From: Dryococelus australis
Lineage: Eukaryota; Arthropoda; Insecta; Phasmatodea; Phasmatidae
DNA: 64,000 nucleotides
NCBI GenBank assembly: GCA_029891345.1
Contig: CM056994.1
Coordinates: forward strand, 223,929,491 to 223,993,490
Direction of reading: 5' to 3'
Within the stretch, counting starts at the first letter, position 1; each line of letters opens with the position of its first letter. Of this stretch, positions 36,695 through 48,764 are shown one piece after another. A model generated the notes under the pieces. It did no database searches, was not told the DNA's origin, and saw nothing but the letters and a program-made list of their open reading frames with translations. The position numbers and the translations under genes were made by a program.

Positions 36695-38272
36695 GTGTGC
36701 GCGTGGGTACGTGTTGAAAAAAAAAAGGGAGGGGAGGGGCAAGCAGCTGTGTTTTTTGTCCGCTTTTTCGTTGCAGTAGAAACTAAAAAAAAAAAAAACG
36801 GTGTGATTTTTGTGAATATATAACCAGTTACAGGATGTAGATGCCTTAATTCTCTGGAGCGTTTCAAAGAATAATGGTTCATCTTTTAAATTTTTTTAAA
36901 AAGATGTATGCAATGGCTGTGAATGTAACTAAGACGGTTAGTTTTTCTGCGCATCACTATCATACAATCTGAGTTATTTTTAAAGCATGAAAACACGGAG
37001 GTAAATAAACATAATATCAAAACAAAACTTTTACGAGCAGCATGGTTTCACAATGTTTAATAACTGTTCGAAAATCGCCCGAGGAAATACCCAACGTTGA
37101 ATGTGCTGACCAGGTCGTGTCGAAAATGGCAGCCAGGTGCCGCCAGCAATTTAACTTGTTATGAATACAGTAAAGACTTTTGAAATTCAGTTTTTGTTTG
37201 CATATTTCATCAGTCATTTTGCGAGATGTCACACCTAGAGAATTAAGGTGCATATACTGTATGATATTTTGGTCTCTCGACGGAAGTGAGATACTGCACT
37301 AAAAGAAAGGAATTAACGACATGCCAAAAGAAATTCAACGTACCGAGATGAGAACGTCAGCAATAATATGAATTAAATAAACATTGTATTTTTATTCATG
37401 TCATTTCCGCTGACAGTTTACTTCGTAGAAATGAACGGCGAGGCGAGCGCGTATCTCAAAACGGCGTGCATGCCTTCGAATTTTTTTCGTAGTGGTGTTT
37501 GCTTGCAATATACGCTGTGTACGCGAATGACAATTTTTCGATCGTCCTCTAAAGTATTTGTTTTCGAGGGTTAGAAATAGCTAAAGGACGTGTTATCGCG
37601 ATCGTTTCATTTTCATGCGCGTGCGTAGTCGCCTTAAGCGCTTCCGCAATTCTGTGCCCCAAGACACGTAACATGCCACCAACTGGGCAGTTCTCTTCAC
37701 TGTGTTTGTATTTCATATACGCAAACAGCGTCAACACTCCGCATTATCCATTTTCTTTGCACAGTGCAGATATACGTAAAAGATATCGACGACAAAATAA
37801 CTATTTCAATAGTAGGATATTTTAAACTAATAACTGCATGGTTTATGTAGCGGGAAAGAAAACCTCCATAGCATATATTGGGAACACTGCAACGAATGTG
37901 ATGCCATAAAATACATGCTTAGCATTTTCGTACACCATAAAAATACTTTTTGCCAATTCAGAATGCCTAAATTTTTACAGTTCCATAAAATTAAGGGATG
38001 CGCAGGAATTACGTTGAAGTAAAGTCAAATAAGTCGAAAATTACCACTTCAACTGCTTAACGTTTTTATTGCCTAATGTGTTGAAATATGAGCAGAAGTT
38101 ATCAAAATTCGAAAAAGGAAATCGCTTCATAATTTAATGACTGTTTCTAATATTTTTTTTATTCTTGCTTCGTAATTCTTTCGCCTTATCCCAGTAAGCG
38201 ACTCACGCACAAATGTAAACCTATATGGCTTACACACCCATTCCTCTCTTGGTATTTGAAGTTTGTAGGCCC
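36695..38272. other. Spacer, no gene recognised
   Basis: An A-rich tract at 36717-36727 and another at 36784-36800. The segment 37430-37700 is less AT-rich but carries no recognisable domain. Confidence 0.45.
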
Positions 38273-38684
38273 TAAGGTTATTCACGGTAAAATGAGCACT
38301 TTTGGAAGCCCTGCGTACGATCTACTAGTAAGCAAATTATGTATCCTTTCGCCACATGTAAAACCCGCATTGTCGTGGACCTGATCGCTTTATTTATGCG
38401 TCAGCAAAAGGGAAATTGTGCATTTATTATAAAAGTAAATGTTTTGCAAATTGATATACAATTAAAACAACCAGAAATTAAAATAAATCATTGTAGTACT
38501 GACAAATCTTTACTAAACTCTTTAAATTCAGCATTGAGGCATGGCACTACTTTCCCTCCCGCATTACAAACTTTACTAGGCGAATGCCACTACGTGCGCC
38601 CGTTAAAAATACTCGCAGGTGGGACAGTGACATTTTCCAAGGGTTGATTTAAAAAGTGCTCAATTTATCGTGAACAGCCTTTTA
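38273..38684 (+). mobile_element. MITE-1 subtype A, complete copy
   Basis: Left end TAAGGTTATTCACGGTAAAA then TGAGCACTTTTGGAAGCC. Right end GATTTAAAAAGTGCTCAATT then TATCGTGAACAGCCTTTTA. The interior carries CCCGCATTGTCGTGGACCTG and the CTTTACTAGGCGAATGCC variant of the family block. Confidence 0.88.
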
Positions 38685-38708
38685 CTTAATGGCATGCATA
38701 ATTGTATC

Positions 38709-39128
38709 TATAGTCCATTCACGCGGTACTTCCAGCTTTTCTGAAGTCCTGCTAATGCTCTACTTCCAGAATAATCCTCCGTCTCACGCGAACAAAGCTA
38801 AGACAATTACACCAGAAAGACAACGCATCGCATGCGTGCGCACTCTGTGTAAAAATATTTCGCATAAGAACTATTTCTTACTAGGCATTTCCAATATCCG
38901 TATTTTCTCCCTGTTTTTATCCTTAACATTTGTAATTGAAAAATTATATTTTATAGAAAAATATAATTTGATGTTTAATTTAACAAAAAATAAAGTATTT
39001 TTATGTTAACACAAGTATAAAACGCTTGTGATACATGACATATTTAGGAGACAACCGAACATTTCATACACGGGCTTCTTTACGAAGTTTTGAATCAAAA
39101 ATTGTGAAGAAACCGCGAATATACTATA
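38709..39128 (+). mobile_element. MITE-2, complete reference copy
   Basis: The left end TATAGTCCATTCACGCGGTA then CTTCCAGCTTTTCTGAAGTC is mirrored by the right end TTTTGAATCAAAAATTGTGA then AGAAACCGCGAATATACTATA. 420 bp. TIRs are imperfect but clearly related to MITE-1 (CCATTCACG versus CTGTTCACGG). No coding capacity. Confidence 0.8.
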
Positions 39129-39155
39129 ACAGGAAAGTGACTGGTCAAATTTAAT

Positions 39156-39442
39156 TATAGGCTTTTCACGGCAAAGTGATCACTATTTAAGGCCCTTGTC
39201 AGTTTTATTTTTCAGCCAATTTTTGTATTTCTGCCACTTATTGGTGTAAAAATTGCCATTTACCTAATGAATACAGTGTGCGTGTGCGTGCGTGTGTGTG
39301 TGTGTGTGTGTGCGTGTGTGTGTGTGTAGACACACACCCTTTCAAAAGTTAACATCTGAGGTTACAATAAAATATATATATTTGCTATTATTCCTGTTGT
39401 GATGAACTTAAAAAGTGCTCACTTTACCGCGAATAGCCTATA
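39156..39442 (+). mobile_element. MITE-1 subtype B with internal (GT)n
   Basis: TATAGGCTTTTCACGGCAAA at the left, GTGCTCACTTTACCGCGAAT then AGCCTATA at the right. TATA occurs at both tips. A GT/CG-rich microsatellite (39279-39328) has expanded inside, explaining the larger size (287 versus 235 bp). Confidence 0.86.
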
Positions 39443-39469
39443 ATATAATCGTGAATCAAGGCGGCCGCC

Positions 39470-39700
39470 TAGTGAGAGGTATGTTTGTGCGAGGCAAGCA
39501 AACATTGATGGAGCGCTAGGGGCGACGCCGACTAGCGTGTGCATAGCGGTATCGCCTCTACGCGCAACGCGCTCAGTTGGCATGCAGTCCTTCCGTCGGC
39601 GACTCGCCTGAACGTGACAGACGGCGACCCTATAATTTTATTGGACGCCGCTCTGAGGCAAAGTCCAGTACGCGCCTCTATCATAGTTTCGCATGTATAC
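39470..39700. repeat. R1 GC-richer repeat, copy 1
   Basis: Shares ordered words with 46360-46570: a GAGCGCTAG block, a CTATAATTTTATTGG block, and GCAAAGTCCAGTACGCGCCT then CTATCATAGTTT. Class unknown; no TIR or poly-A tail seen. Confidence 0.55.
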
Positions 39701-39772
39701 AGTTCGTATATATTCGTATTTTGAGACATTATGTAGCTGAAAACTACTTTTTCAGGCTACGTTTACAACTTT

Positions 39773-39776
<4 letters not shown>

Positions 39777-39806
<30 letters not shown>
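39777..39806. repeat. Poly-A run (about 30 nt)
   Basis: A pure A tract. It could be a retroposon tail, but the upstream sequence is not a recognisable retroposon. Confidence 0.9.
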
Positions 39807-39808
<2 letters not shown>

Positions 39809-39858
39809 AATTTTTCGAACACGGTGCAACGTTTTTCATGGGGAGATAGAATTAATGA

Positions 39859-40115
39859 ATGAATGCATGAAGATATTTGGGCTGCTCTTAACATCGAGGT
39901 CTTGAGAGCCGGTGAGGGTGATTGACGTGAATATGGAGCAGCGCCGGAATGAAATGGCGGGGGGAAACGGGGGATCCCCGAGGAAAACCCACTGACCAAC
40001 GGCATCGTCCGGCACGATTTCCACATGCGAAAATTCGGAGTGACCCGGCCAGAGATCGAGCCCGGTTCGCCTTGGTGGGAGGCGAGCAAACTAAGCGCTC
40101 AGCCACCGTGGGCCC
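39859..40115 (-). mobile_element. SINE-A, complete reference copy
   Basis: All family blocks in reverse: tail GAAGATATTTGGGCTGCTCT and TAACATCGAGGTCTTGAGAG, body GGAGCAGCGCCGGAATGAAA, GGGGGATCCCCGAGGAAAAC and GGCATCGTCCGGCACGATTT, B-box side GAGCCCGGTTCGCCTTGG, A-box side CTAAGCGCTCAGCCACCGTG. This copy defines the element at about 255 bp. Confidence 0.92.
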
Positions 40116-40124
40116 GCGAAGATC

Positions 40125-40363
40125 TCGGCTATTCACAGTAAAGTGAGTACTTTTGAAAGCTCTCTCATCGGGAATAATAGTCAATAAATATATTTTATTT
40201 TAGCCTTAGACGTTAACTTCCGTGTGCTGTTGAATCTATACACTGTGTTTATTGCGTACATGGTAATATTTATTTAAAAAGGTGGTTAAAAGTTGAAAAG
40301 TGACTGAAATAAACAAGTAACTAGGGCCTCAAAAGTTCTGAGTTTAGCGCGAACAGCTTGTAG
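40125..40363 (-). mobile_element. MITE-1 subtype B copy
   Basis: CGGCTATTCACAGTAAAGTG then AGTACTTTTGAAAGCTCTC at the left; GGGCCTCAAAAGTTCTGAGT then TTAGCGCGAACAGCTTGTA at the right. The interior CAATAAATATATTTTATTTT matches the 29111 copy. Confidence 0.83.
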
Positions 40364-40389
40364 GGGACTATTGAGAATGTAGTGTGTCC

Positions 40390-40870
40390 CGTGAACTGCG
40401 ACGCACATGTCGATAAACAAAGGGACGAAGATTCGGCGACAGGCAGTCGCGTCAACGCGACTGGCGGGCGGTCTCTCGGGCACGAAGCCACCAGCAGGCC
40501 GGTGCGGCGCCGTGATGGATACTGTCAGAAGTGTTAAGTGTTGTGGGGGAGGGAAGTTGGCGCTCTTGTGTGATCCAGCACCGATAAATCTGCGGTTCGT
40601 GTCGATCTTATTTTCTCGCGCTTTGGCAGCCAATAACCGATATCCAATACCGCGGGAGGGGGGGGGGGGGAGTCGATACCGTCACACGTGCGCCGGATTG
40701 CCCCCATACGGCGGCGGCGCTCCACGGCGGAACAGCTCACCGCCCTCCCCGCAGGAAACCAATTTATACTACGCCGGAGACTTCTTCTGTCGCCGCGACG
40801 TCGCAAGCTCTGCTGTCGAGGCTTTCGCCCCCCCCCCCCCTGATCCGCCTCCACGTCTGCCTGTAGCTAT
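40390..40870. other. GC-rich island with G- and C-runs
   Basis: About 480 bp of the highest GC in the window, with a G-run (40657-40670), a C-run (40831-40840) and a palindromic CAGTCGCGTCAACGCGACTG at 40444. Long open frames on both strands reflect GC content. No domain identified; a promoter or 5'-exon island or an old repeat are possible. Confidence 0.45.
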
Positions 40871-40881
40871 TTTGCGCGTTC

Positions 40882-40929
40882 GAGTGGAGTGAAGATATTT
40901 GAGCAGATGTTAACATCGAGGTCTCGAGT
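40882..40929 (-). mobile_element. SINE-A tail fragment
   Basis: GAGTGAAGATATTTGAGCAG then ATGTTAACATCGAGGTCTCG. Confidence 0.68.
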
Positions 40930-42284
40930 GGGAGTCCCCTTAAATGTAAAGTTCGGTTTTGAGGGCGTAGGCCACGAACATGTTTGTTATTTAAAACTTT
41001 TAGGAAGTATCTGTTATTTGTTATTACTTTTTCTTTATATATATATAATATTTATTTATTTATTTCAACATGTAGTTTTTTGCTAAAAATGTCAGTCACA
41101 ATTTTGCTGTTTAGAAATGTACAAAATAATGAAAACTAACTCGCCTACAGGAATAAGATAATTTATACTAAGATATGTCAAGAGCTATTTTCAGACGTCT
41201 ATAAATAGTAATGTTTTAGCAATTTCGAAAAATTGCTGAAAATTAAATTCTTGCACATTTTTTATTTGTGGTTGCTCCTGGACATTTTGTAAAACTACTC
41301 TTACTAAACACACCTTCAAATGAGTTAAGACAAGACGTTTCAGTTGTCCTTGTTGGATTTCGTGCAAATAGTTTTTTTATTTATTTGTACGCTACAAAAA
41401 CAGTAAAAATTCGTTTTTAACGCCTCGATTTGCAAAAACCACGCTACTTAAAAAACATTCGTCTGCGGAAAAAGTATTCGCAGATGATTTCTACCAGTTG
41501 GACACTATGTGGTTACAAGTTAATAATAAGTTTGTTTTCGTTACCAATGCCTTTGTCTGATAAGGCCATGCGCTGAAAGGGTCGAGGCGAAGGGATCTCC
41601 AGGACTATGGCGAGGATACGTACTTGGAGCTCTTGTAGAACTCATTCACGTCGGGCATTGGGCGTGAACAATCGGTCCGGTGTGGAAGGAGATTCCTACC
41701 CCTGGCGATATGACACCTACCCTAGCCCCCTTGATGAAAAGTTACTCTGAACATGGGTCCCTGTCTGAGACGTGTGCGGCAAAGACGCCGTTAGCGGCAC
41801 TTACAATAGTTTGCATTTCTTTATCATTTGCTGTGCGACTGGTTTTAAATTGAGCGATATATTCAATGTATTTAGTGAGTGCAAGTGTTGTCGTATGTCA
41901 AACGTTTTTGTGTGTATCGGTAAACAAATAAAATTAATTGAATGTTTTCCTTGTAAGTACTCGTAGACATGTTACACTCAGATGAGACGTAAAGTTGCTG
42001 CAACTTTACTCTCCTGACGTAAATTGTGAATGATTTTTGGAACAGTTTCATGAAGTACTTTTTTTTTTAATTTTATATTTTTTTGCAGAATTGCGTATTC
42101 CATGCAATCTTTCTTACTTTGTCAGTTTAAAAGAAACTACCACAATTTATGTTTGCACAAATGAAGTTGCTCATCGGATCGTGAAGTATGTTCTGCAATG
42201 TTTGAATGGGTTTCCATTGAAGTTTTAAGGTTCTTCAACCCCCCTTCCCGACACTCGCACAAACCCCGGGCTGAGCTCTTCAGC
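40930..42284. other. AT-rich spacer with an unclassified GC-richer block
   Basis: 41565-41790 is GC-richer (GGAAGGAGATTCCTACCCCT at its centre) and may be an old transposon fragment; I cannot place it. The rest is AT-rich with no gene. Confidence 0.4.
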
Positions 42285-42473
42285 AATGTGAGGTGGACGT
42301 GGAGCGAGATGAGATGAGATGCGATGGCGGGTGGAACAGAAGTACGCCGAGGACTGCCACTCGCAAATGGTAGCGTCAGCCACACGAGAAAACTGGAGTA
42401 ACCCCGCCGGGATTCTAACCCGTTCGCCGTGGTGGGAGGCGAGTAGTCAGACTTAAAACAACACCTACGGGCC
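42285..42473 (-). mobile_element. SINE-A-like diverged copy
   Basis: AACCCCGCCGGGATTCTAAC then CCGTTCGCCGTGGTGGGAGG marks the reversed B-box and head. Upstream GCGATGGCGGGTGGAACAG is a diverged body. It ends near CCTACGGGCC. Confidence 0.72.
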
Positions 42474-43141
42474 ATTAGTGATAACATGTCCAAATCACTG
42501 TCATACAAAGATGCAAACTACAATTTTATTTGTGATAGTGTACATTTGATATTGTATAATTATTGATGTTAATTATATGTACGCCTTAGGCCCTACAGCT
42601 TCTGTATTCATTCAATTATTTTTTAAATTTTTACCATGTGTTGGTTTTATTCCAATATTATTTCAAGACTAGAGTGAATACATCTGTGTCGCCTGTCTTT
42701 AAATTCATAGTGTTCATGCGTTCACACAGTATGAAAACAGCACAAAATTTACATGAGGTACAGTTTTTTTTTTGGCATCACGTAACAAAGTTTCTTTTAC
42801 TGGGTCACCTTTTGTCCTTGCACGCCAGCAAGATAACATTTGACTATATTCGTTGCAGCTGGCGTCTTCGTCGTGAAGTTAGAATCCAGTTCTTTGCTTT
42901 CCCCGTGATTAACCCGCATTCAACTCAAAAAAGGCTATGTTCACGTACTGGCCACCACCCTACTTTCTCCCCCCTTGATCCAATAATGGAATTGTTTTTA
43001 CCTCTCGCAACATGTACAGACATTTCCAACGATGTCTCCGCCCTTACATATAACCCTTCCTCTTCCCGGATGTGACCATTGCCACGATTGCGGCCGTGGC
43101 ACCAGACTACCCTGCCCCGACTGCGATGCATGTGACCTTTT
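42474..43141. other. Spacer, no gene recognised
   Basis: A 145-codon plus-strand frame (42638-43075) has no recognisable domain and spans a compositional break, so I do not call it. Confidence 0.4.
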
Positions 43142-43569
43142 TAAAGACTGTTCACAATAAAGTGAGTACTTTTGAAATCAATCTTAGAAAAAAGTCACTG
43201 CCCCTACATGCATATATTTTAACTAGCGCACTGAGTGACAAGCGCCCAGCAAAGCTGGTAGCGGTGGATGTAAAGTAGTTCCATATATTAACGTCGAATA
43301 AAAATGGTTAGGTAACCATTTGTGATAACTTAAATTACTTCTTTCGCTTCCTGTTTTTTTTTTTAATTTACCGAAGTGTAAAAATGAGCAGATCTGTAAA
43401 ATATTTACTTTGTTAATAATTTAACAGTTTCACTATACCGACGCATGAATAAAGCGATGGGGTCCATGACAATTTAAATTTAATATAAGGCGGAAGCATA
43501 CACAATTTGTGTACAAGTAGATCTTTAGCAGGGTATTCGAAAGTGTTCATTTACAGTGAACAGCCTATA
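43142..43569 (-). mobile_element. MITE-1 subtype A, complete copy in reverse
   Basis: Left AAGACTGTTCACAATAAAGT then GAGTACTTTTGAAATCAA. Right TTTAGCAGGGTATTCGAAAG then TGTTCATTTACAGTGAACAG then CCTATA. The interior block GACGCATGAATAAAGCGATG is the reverse of the ATTCATGCGT block of the plus copies. Confidence 0.86.
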
Positions 43570-43624
43570 CAAATAAACCCGGCCTAAGGCGCACAGAGCT
43601 TGCCCTGAGACGCATCTCTCCAGC

Positions 43625-43755
43625 TTGTTTACGCTAGTGAGCATTTTTAAAATCAACGTTAAAAAAAATCACTGTATTAATTGCAGATAGCCTGCACTAC
43701 ATTGACATGCATGTCCCCAAATAGGTTGGCAGCGTATTAAAGAAAGAAGTTCCAA
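43625..43755 (-). mobile_element. MITE-1 subtype A fragment, reverse
   Basis: GTGAGCATTTTTAAAATCAA then CGTTAAAAAAAATCACTG and TTGGCAGCGTATTAAAG follow the reversed interior order of the family. It sits 56 bp from the previous copy. Confidence 0.5.
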
Positions 43756-46194
43756 GCCTTGGCATTGTATTGCGTGTGTCGTGTTTCACTGTATGGCAAT
43801 TCAAGTAGGTGTTTTCTTTTTCTTTATACACGTTAAAGCCTGTATGCAACGGTGGAAGATTCCTTGGACGAGTCCATGCAAGGCTGCATGGCCGTGTGTA
43901 TGGATGGTTTGGTGGTGCACCAGCATTAATTTAGGGACGTGGAAACGTGGCAAAAGAATAAACATAACACAAAGCCAGTAGTATCCAAACAATACCAGCC
44001 CAGACACGAAACTCGTAGACCAGACTCGTACAGCGTGCATATACTAAAAACTAAAGTTTTATTTTTTAAGAATCAATGGCCGAACCTTTCTTTGGGTGCC
44101 ATGCATTTAACACAAAGGTAATTTAGTTAGTATAAATTCCCCTTCAACATTGAATCAAAATTAGATTTTAAAAAATATAGTCATATGGAATATTATATAA
44201 ATATCATTCACTCATGTAATAAGTAAAAAAATTGATTTAAGTTTGAAGATAATAAAAGTACAAATAAATCGGATGGCACAACAATAGCTATTTATTTTAC
44301 TCTTTGCAACAAAAAAACATAACCGTAATCTCAGCATGGTGAATATAATATCACAGGTTCATGTGATTGCTTTACCAAATTTTAGACAAGAATTGGGGTT
44401 CTCTTCTATAACCTTTAAGTAATAGCATGAACAAAAGGATTTACACACAATTATTACAAAGACGACCCCTGCATATGGCCGTTTATGTTAGATTACCACT
44501 TCACATCTTCGTTAACAAAAAAAAAAGAATGTAAAAAAATTTTAATTGTAATTTTTTATTTTTTTTAAATTTTATTTTGGACTTTTTCCTGAATGGGTTG
44601 GACTACTGTCAGAACTAATTGATTTTGAAAAGTTTCAAAAGTTCAGGTCATGTTTAAGCCTACAGCATGCACAAGCAGAATAAATTAAAAGTTCATTTTG
44701 GCCTGTTATTGTTCAGCCGAGGAAACGATGCCCATGACGGCATTTCCTGGGTGCTCTGCTACGCGATAACGCAATGCTGTAATCATGACCACATCCTGTA
44801 CGAAAGGCCTGTATCAGGACATCGCGATCGGGCGATGGAGTGGCCCATGCTTGTATCGGGGTACACCCGCACCGCTAAATTAACAGTTAAATAAAACATG
44901 AAAACTTGGATACTGCCTAAAAAACATATAGCATCGCATGGCAAAAAAATTAAACAAGAAACACTTAACCTTAGCGGGAAATAACCGAATCTACATCAGA
45001 TGACTGATGATGTTCACGCCAAATTGAGTACTTGGAGAAGGTGGAGAAGACGCCTGGCGAAATCGATGCGACCAACAGTCGATTTCGATAATAGCCAACC
45101 CAAACGATTAATCGATATATGCCATTTCACGATTTCATTAAAATAAATATTTATGAGAATTACAAGTTGTCACACACAAATTAGTATGAACAAAACATAA
45201 ATTAGCAAATATTATGTTATACATAGAACACCTAATAAATAAGCCTAAAACACGAGCTGTCTTTCATTAAGTTAATAACGAGTAACAAAATGACAATTAC
45301 ACAGATTGACAAATATTTTTGTAACAAACTAATTAAGGAAAACTCTTTAATTTAATTTTACTCGTCCATAAAACGTAAATATTTAAAATATAGTGCACTG
45401 ACACCATAGCTTGTAAAACACGAATTAATTATGAAAGTATTAAAATTACTACACAGTATCTTTATTGGAACATCATAACTGACAAACAGTTCAGTCTTTC
45501 TTTAGCAACAATAAGGTTTGTGGAAGAACTAAATTACTACGCTTCAAATTAGCAAGATTCCAGAATCCCAGAATTAATAACATATTTAATATTATTATCA
45601 ATAAATTACACAAGTTACATAAACAAGTACTAGGAAAGAACTAAGTCACCGGAACAGTGACTGGAAAGCACTTAACAGTGACCCAATATTTAACTTACAA
45701 AAAAATATATATGTTGGAAACCCCCAAAAAAAAACTGTTTTGCCGAGAGACAATATGCCCAGAAACGGAACACGAACCATCACAAGGACAGAACACAAAA
45801 ACGTGTGCCATTAGGCGGCACAGTTCTATGGAAGATTTGACCGACTGGTGTCCGTTTTCATGGACGTTTTATTATTTGGTCACGTGCAATTTCCAATGGA
45901 AAAAAAAAACGATTAGGCTCTGTGCACGAACGCATAATGCCGAAGTCACGAGTGAAGACTGTTCCTGAACCACATTTGCAAAAGTGAAATCATAAATACA
46001 CTCACATTTACTTGTACGTCAACAAATATCGTCCGATAGATTATGCCAAGGAACCCTCCATTGCCATGCCATTCAGATTGCCTCCATAACTGCTTCCATG
46101 CGTTCTCGGGTAGCAGGTGTCATGCAAGCTTCTTCCCGAGCTTATACGGACAGTTTCATCGTGGCATACGGGCTTTATAGTAAGAATTGGCTAC
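43756..46194. other. AT-rich spacer, no gene recognised
   Basis: 2.4 kb, very AT-rich around 44100-44600 and 45100-45660. A GC-richer patch at 44700-44880 has no recognisable domain. Confidence 0.5.
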
Positions 46195-46330
46195 ACATTT
46201 ATGTTCCCAAGATTTAAAGTTTTCACTAGACTACCGCATGAATAAAGTGAAGAGGCCTGTGACAGTGTAATTCATGTTGGGCACGTATGGCGGGAGGATA
46301 CAAAATTAGGAGGAAAGTAGTTCTTATGGG
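46195..46330 (-). mobile_element. MITE-1 internal fragment, reverse
   Basis: CACTAGACTACCGCATGAAT then AAAGTGAAGAGGCCTGTGAC and GGCGGGAGGATACAAAA parallel 43430-43500 of the complete reverse copy. Confidence 0.6.
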
Positions 46331-46359
46331 CGTTACCTACTTGGAGCTGTTTTGCGCGT

Positions 46360-46570
46360 TTGAGGCACATGACCAAAGGAGCGATAAGGGCGATACTGAC
46401 ACCTGCCTAGCGCTCCATCGCTCCTGTGTCTCTGAACTGGGGTGCAGTGTTCTCGTAGTGCTACGTGTACCTATGGCACTTAAAGCTGTGACTTATAATT
46501 TTATTGGTGGAAACTCTGCAACAAAGTTCAACGCAGGTCTCTATAATAGTTTAGCACTCTTCCAACAGGT
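46360..46570. repeat. R1 GC-richer repeat, copy 2
   Basis: GGAGCGATAAGGGCGATACT, TAGCGCTCCATCGCTCCTGT, TATAATTTTATTGGTGG and GTCTCTATAATAGTTT. The first blocks recur at 49690 and the last ones at 39640, linking three loci into one family. Confidence 0.55.
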
Positions 46571-47030
46571 ATTTTTTTGAAGTACAGCAGTGGGAAAAAA
46601 TCATTTTAAACTATGTTAGAACGCTCTCGCGGGCGTGATGTCTTTAGAGTGGGGTTCGTCCCTCATCTGAAGGGTTTTCTTTTCGTATATCAATATCATG
46701 AGAGCGTGTTAAGTGGTTTCATTGTAAAAAAACGCGGATTTCAAACCCAGTGCAGCGCAGTTGAAGCGGCAGCTAGGCGTTGCAGAATGTTTGAAATCCT
46801 GGTTTTTGACGAAACCATTAAACGTGCCCCCAGTGTGTTTACCTACGAAATGACATCTTACCCCAGACGAGGACTGAATGGTACTTTAAAGTTATTACGC
46901 AAGCTGTAAATATTTTGGAGTACTCAAATTAAAAAAAAAAGGTTTTTTTTTTTTACGTGAAATTCAATTGAACTTCTTTCTCAGTCGGTTACTTGGTGGG
47001 GGGGGGGGGGGGGGCCTGCGCTCGAAAGCG
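46571..47030. other. Spacer with poly-G tract
   Basis: A plus frame at 46613-46909 has no recognisable domain. A G-run occupies about 46998-47014. Confidence 0.4.
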
Positions 47031-47260
47031 CACCGAAAAAAAATATTTTATGGAGGCCACAAAAATATTTTGTTGGTATTCACCCTGCCAAATTTTTTGT
47101 GGTGTACACAAAAAATTTTGTAGCCGCCACCAAATAAGTTTTTAGTGGCCACAAAAGTTTAGTGGTGACAACTAAAAAATTTTGTGCGCACCAAAAAAAA
47201 AAATAGCGGGGTGAATACTGACTAAATTTTTTTGTGGCTGCCACAAAAAAAAATTTAGTG
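47031..47260. mobile_element. CACTA-like non-autonomous element C2 (230 bp)
   Basis: Ends CACCGAAAAAAAATATTTTA and AAAAAAAAATTTAGTG are imperfect inverted repeats of the CACT(A/G) type. The whole interior is made of alternating short palindromes around TTTTGTGG/CCACAAAA (for example GGCTGCCACAAAAAAAAATT and TTTTGTGGTGTACACAAAAA). The architecture is the same as C1 and C3. Confidence 0.55.
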
Positions 47261-48764
47261 TGCGTGGGATGAAAACACGTTCCTCGACGACGCCCACGGC
47301 TTAGTCAGTTCCCTACGCTCCAGAGTGACACATATGTATTTCGAGAGCTTAAGGTTGCGCAAACCATCTGGCGACTAAACCATTTGGATCTATAAATAAC
47401 ACTTCCCGTTGTGACTCGTTAAAATTAGTGATAAAAATCGTGATTCTGTGTCGAACCATAGGAATAAAAAATAGAATAACCCCTTTTGTGTTGCTAATTT
47501 GGGAAAAAGAATTATACTATCATGTAGCCCGATAAGTTCTCTATCTTCGAGTCATCGATTCACATTAGTTGTTTCAAAAACGTGGAAGCAGCAGCGCCGA
47601 GAAGTTAGAACTTGTAACCATGCCGAGACCAAAATGCGAAATACCATCAAGAAATTCAAAACGAGAACGAGTCTAACGACTCAGCAGCACGGAGAGGAGT
47701 AGCCTGTATCGATGGAGGCAGAAAGAACAGCAGGCCGAGGCTCTGGTGGAAGACCAGCCCGACCCTAGTGGGTCCGGGACAAGCGGCCTACCGAAGCGCC
47801 AGGAAAGTCCGGCGACAACGTAGTCTTCGAGAATAACAAGTCTCAGCAGACCCAGCTTAAGTTCTTGCAGACTAGTGTTTCATTTCCGTCCCCGATGCAC
47901 ATAGAATTTTACGGAATATCTAGCGGTAGGAGTCGCAACTCCTAACCACCATTTTTTTTTTCAGATTGCGGTATCTTAAAACATACATGTCAGACACATG
48001 CCAAACTACGATAGGAGCCTGCATAGGACTGTAATACGTACCTTTAATCAATAAAATGATAGGGCCGTCATTGAAAGCCCCATAGGTACACGCAACACTA
48101 TGAGAACACTGCACGCCAGTTCAGATAACTGCGCATAGAGGCGATTGCGCTCTTGTACTGCGTGCCACTAACAGCTCCTGCCCTCTCTGCAAAAAAAAAA
48201 AAAAAACCGAAGCAGGCTGGTGGGCCCCTTAAACAGGAATTTCAGAAAAGCTCATTTTTCCGTGAATAGCCAATACCAACATGCTTGCCGGAGGGTCCAC
48301 AGAAATGAGAATGGGCTCACGCTGGCGTAGCGGGATTTGGAGGCTTGCCGTTTTTTTTCTTTTTCCGCCTCTTCAAGCAAGAGTCCTGGCTTTCTTATCA
48401 GCGGGTTGCAATCCACGTGGAGGCAAGATTCGCCCGTTACACAGGTCTCCTCGCGACATTAAAGCGACGCCTTGCAACTTCAGTGATAGAGGTGGTAATC
48501 GGAAACAACTCGGTTCGGCGTTTCACATGGAATAATTGGAGTCACGATTTCTTCCTGAAACCACCTTATGGTTAATCGGTGAGTGCGGGCCGGTTTTAAC
48601 GCTTTCGCTGACCGCACGACTGCCTCAGGTACGTTGTAGCTATAGCTGTGTAACATGGCGATATATGATTCACGATAAAATATTTCTGAAATATCGGAAC
48701 TGCGACATGGTTCAAAAGTGTATAGCAATAGACCGCACATCGCAATATTAGTGATATGCGATTT
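47261..48764. other. Mixed spacer with MITE fragment, no gene recognised
   Basis: 47700-47880 is GC-richer and unclassified. A MITE-1 right-end fragment (AGCTCATTTTTCCGTGAATA then GCC) is at 48248-48272. No supported coding sequence. Confidence 0.4.

Noticed and set aside
40407..40892. 161-codon plus-strand open frame, proline- and glycine-rich
   Set aside because: It lies in a GC-rich island with G- and C-runs where stops are rare, overlaps an equally long minus frame, and shows no domain.
42638..43075. 145-codon plus frame
   Set aside because: It spans an abrupt change in base composition, has low-complexity aromatic runs and matches nothing I know.
46050..46170. Minus-strand peptide REEACMTPATRERMEAVMEAI as a possible transposase tail
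   Set aside because: Too short and not matched to a specific family; no flanking TIR or further blocks.
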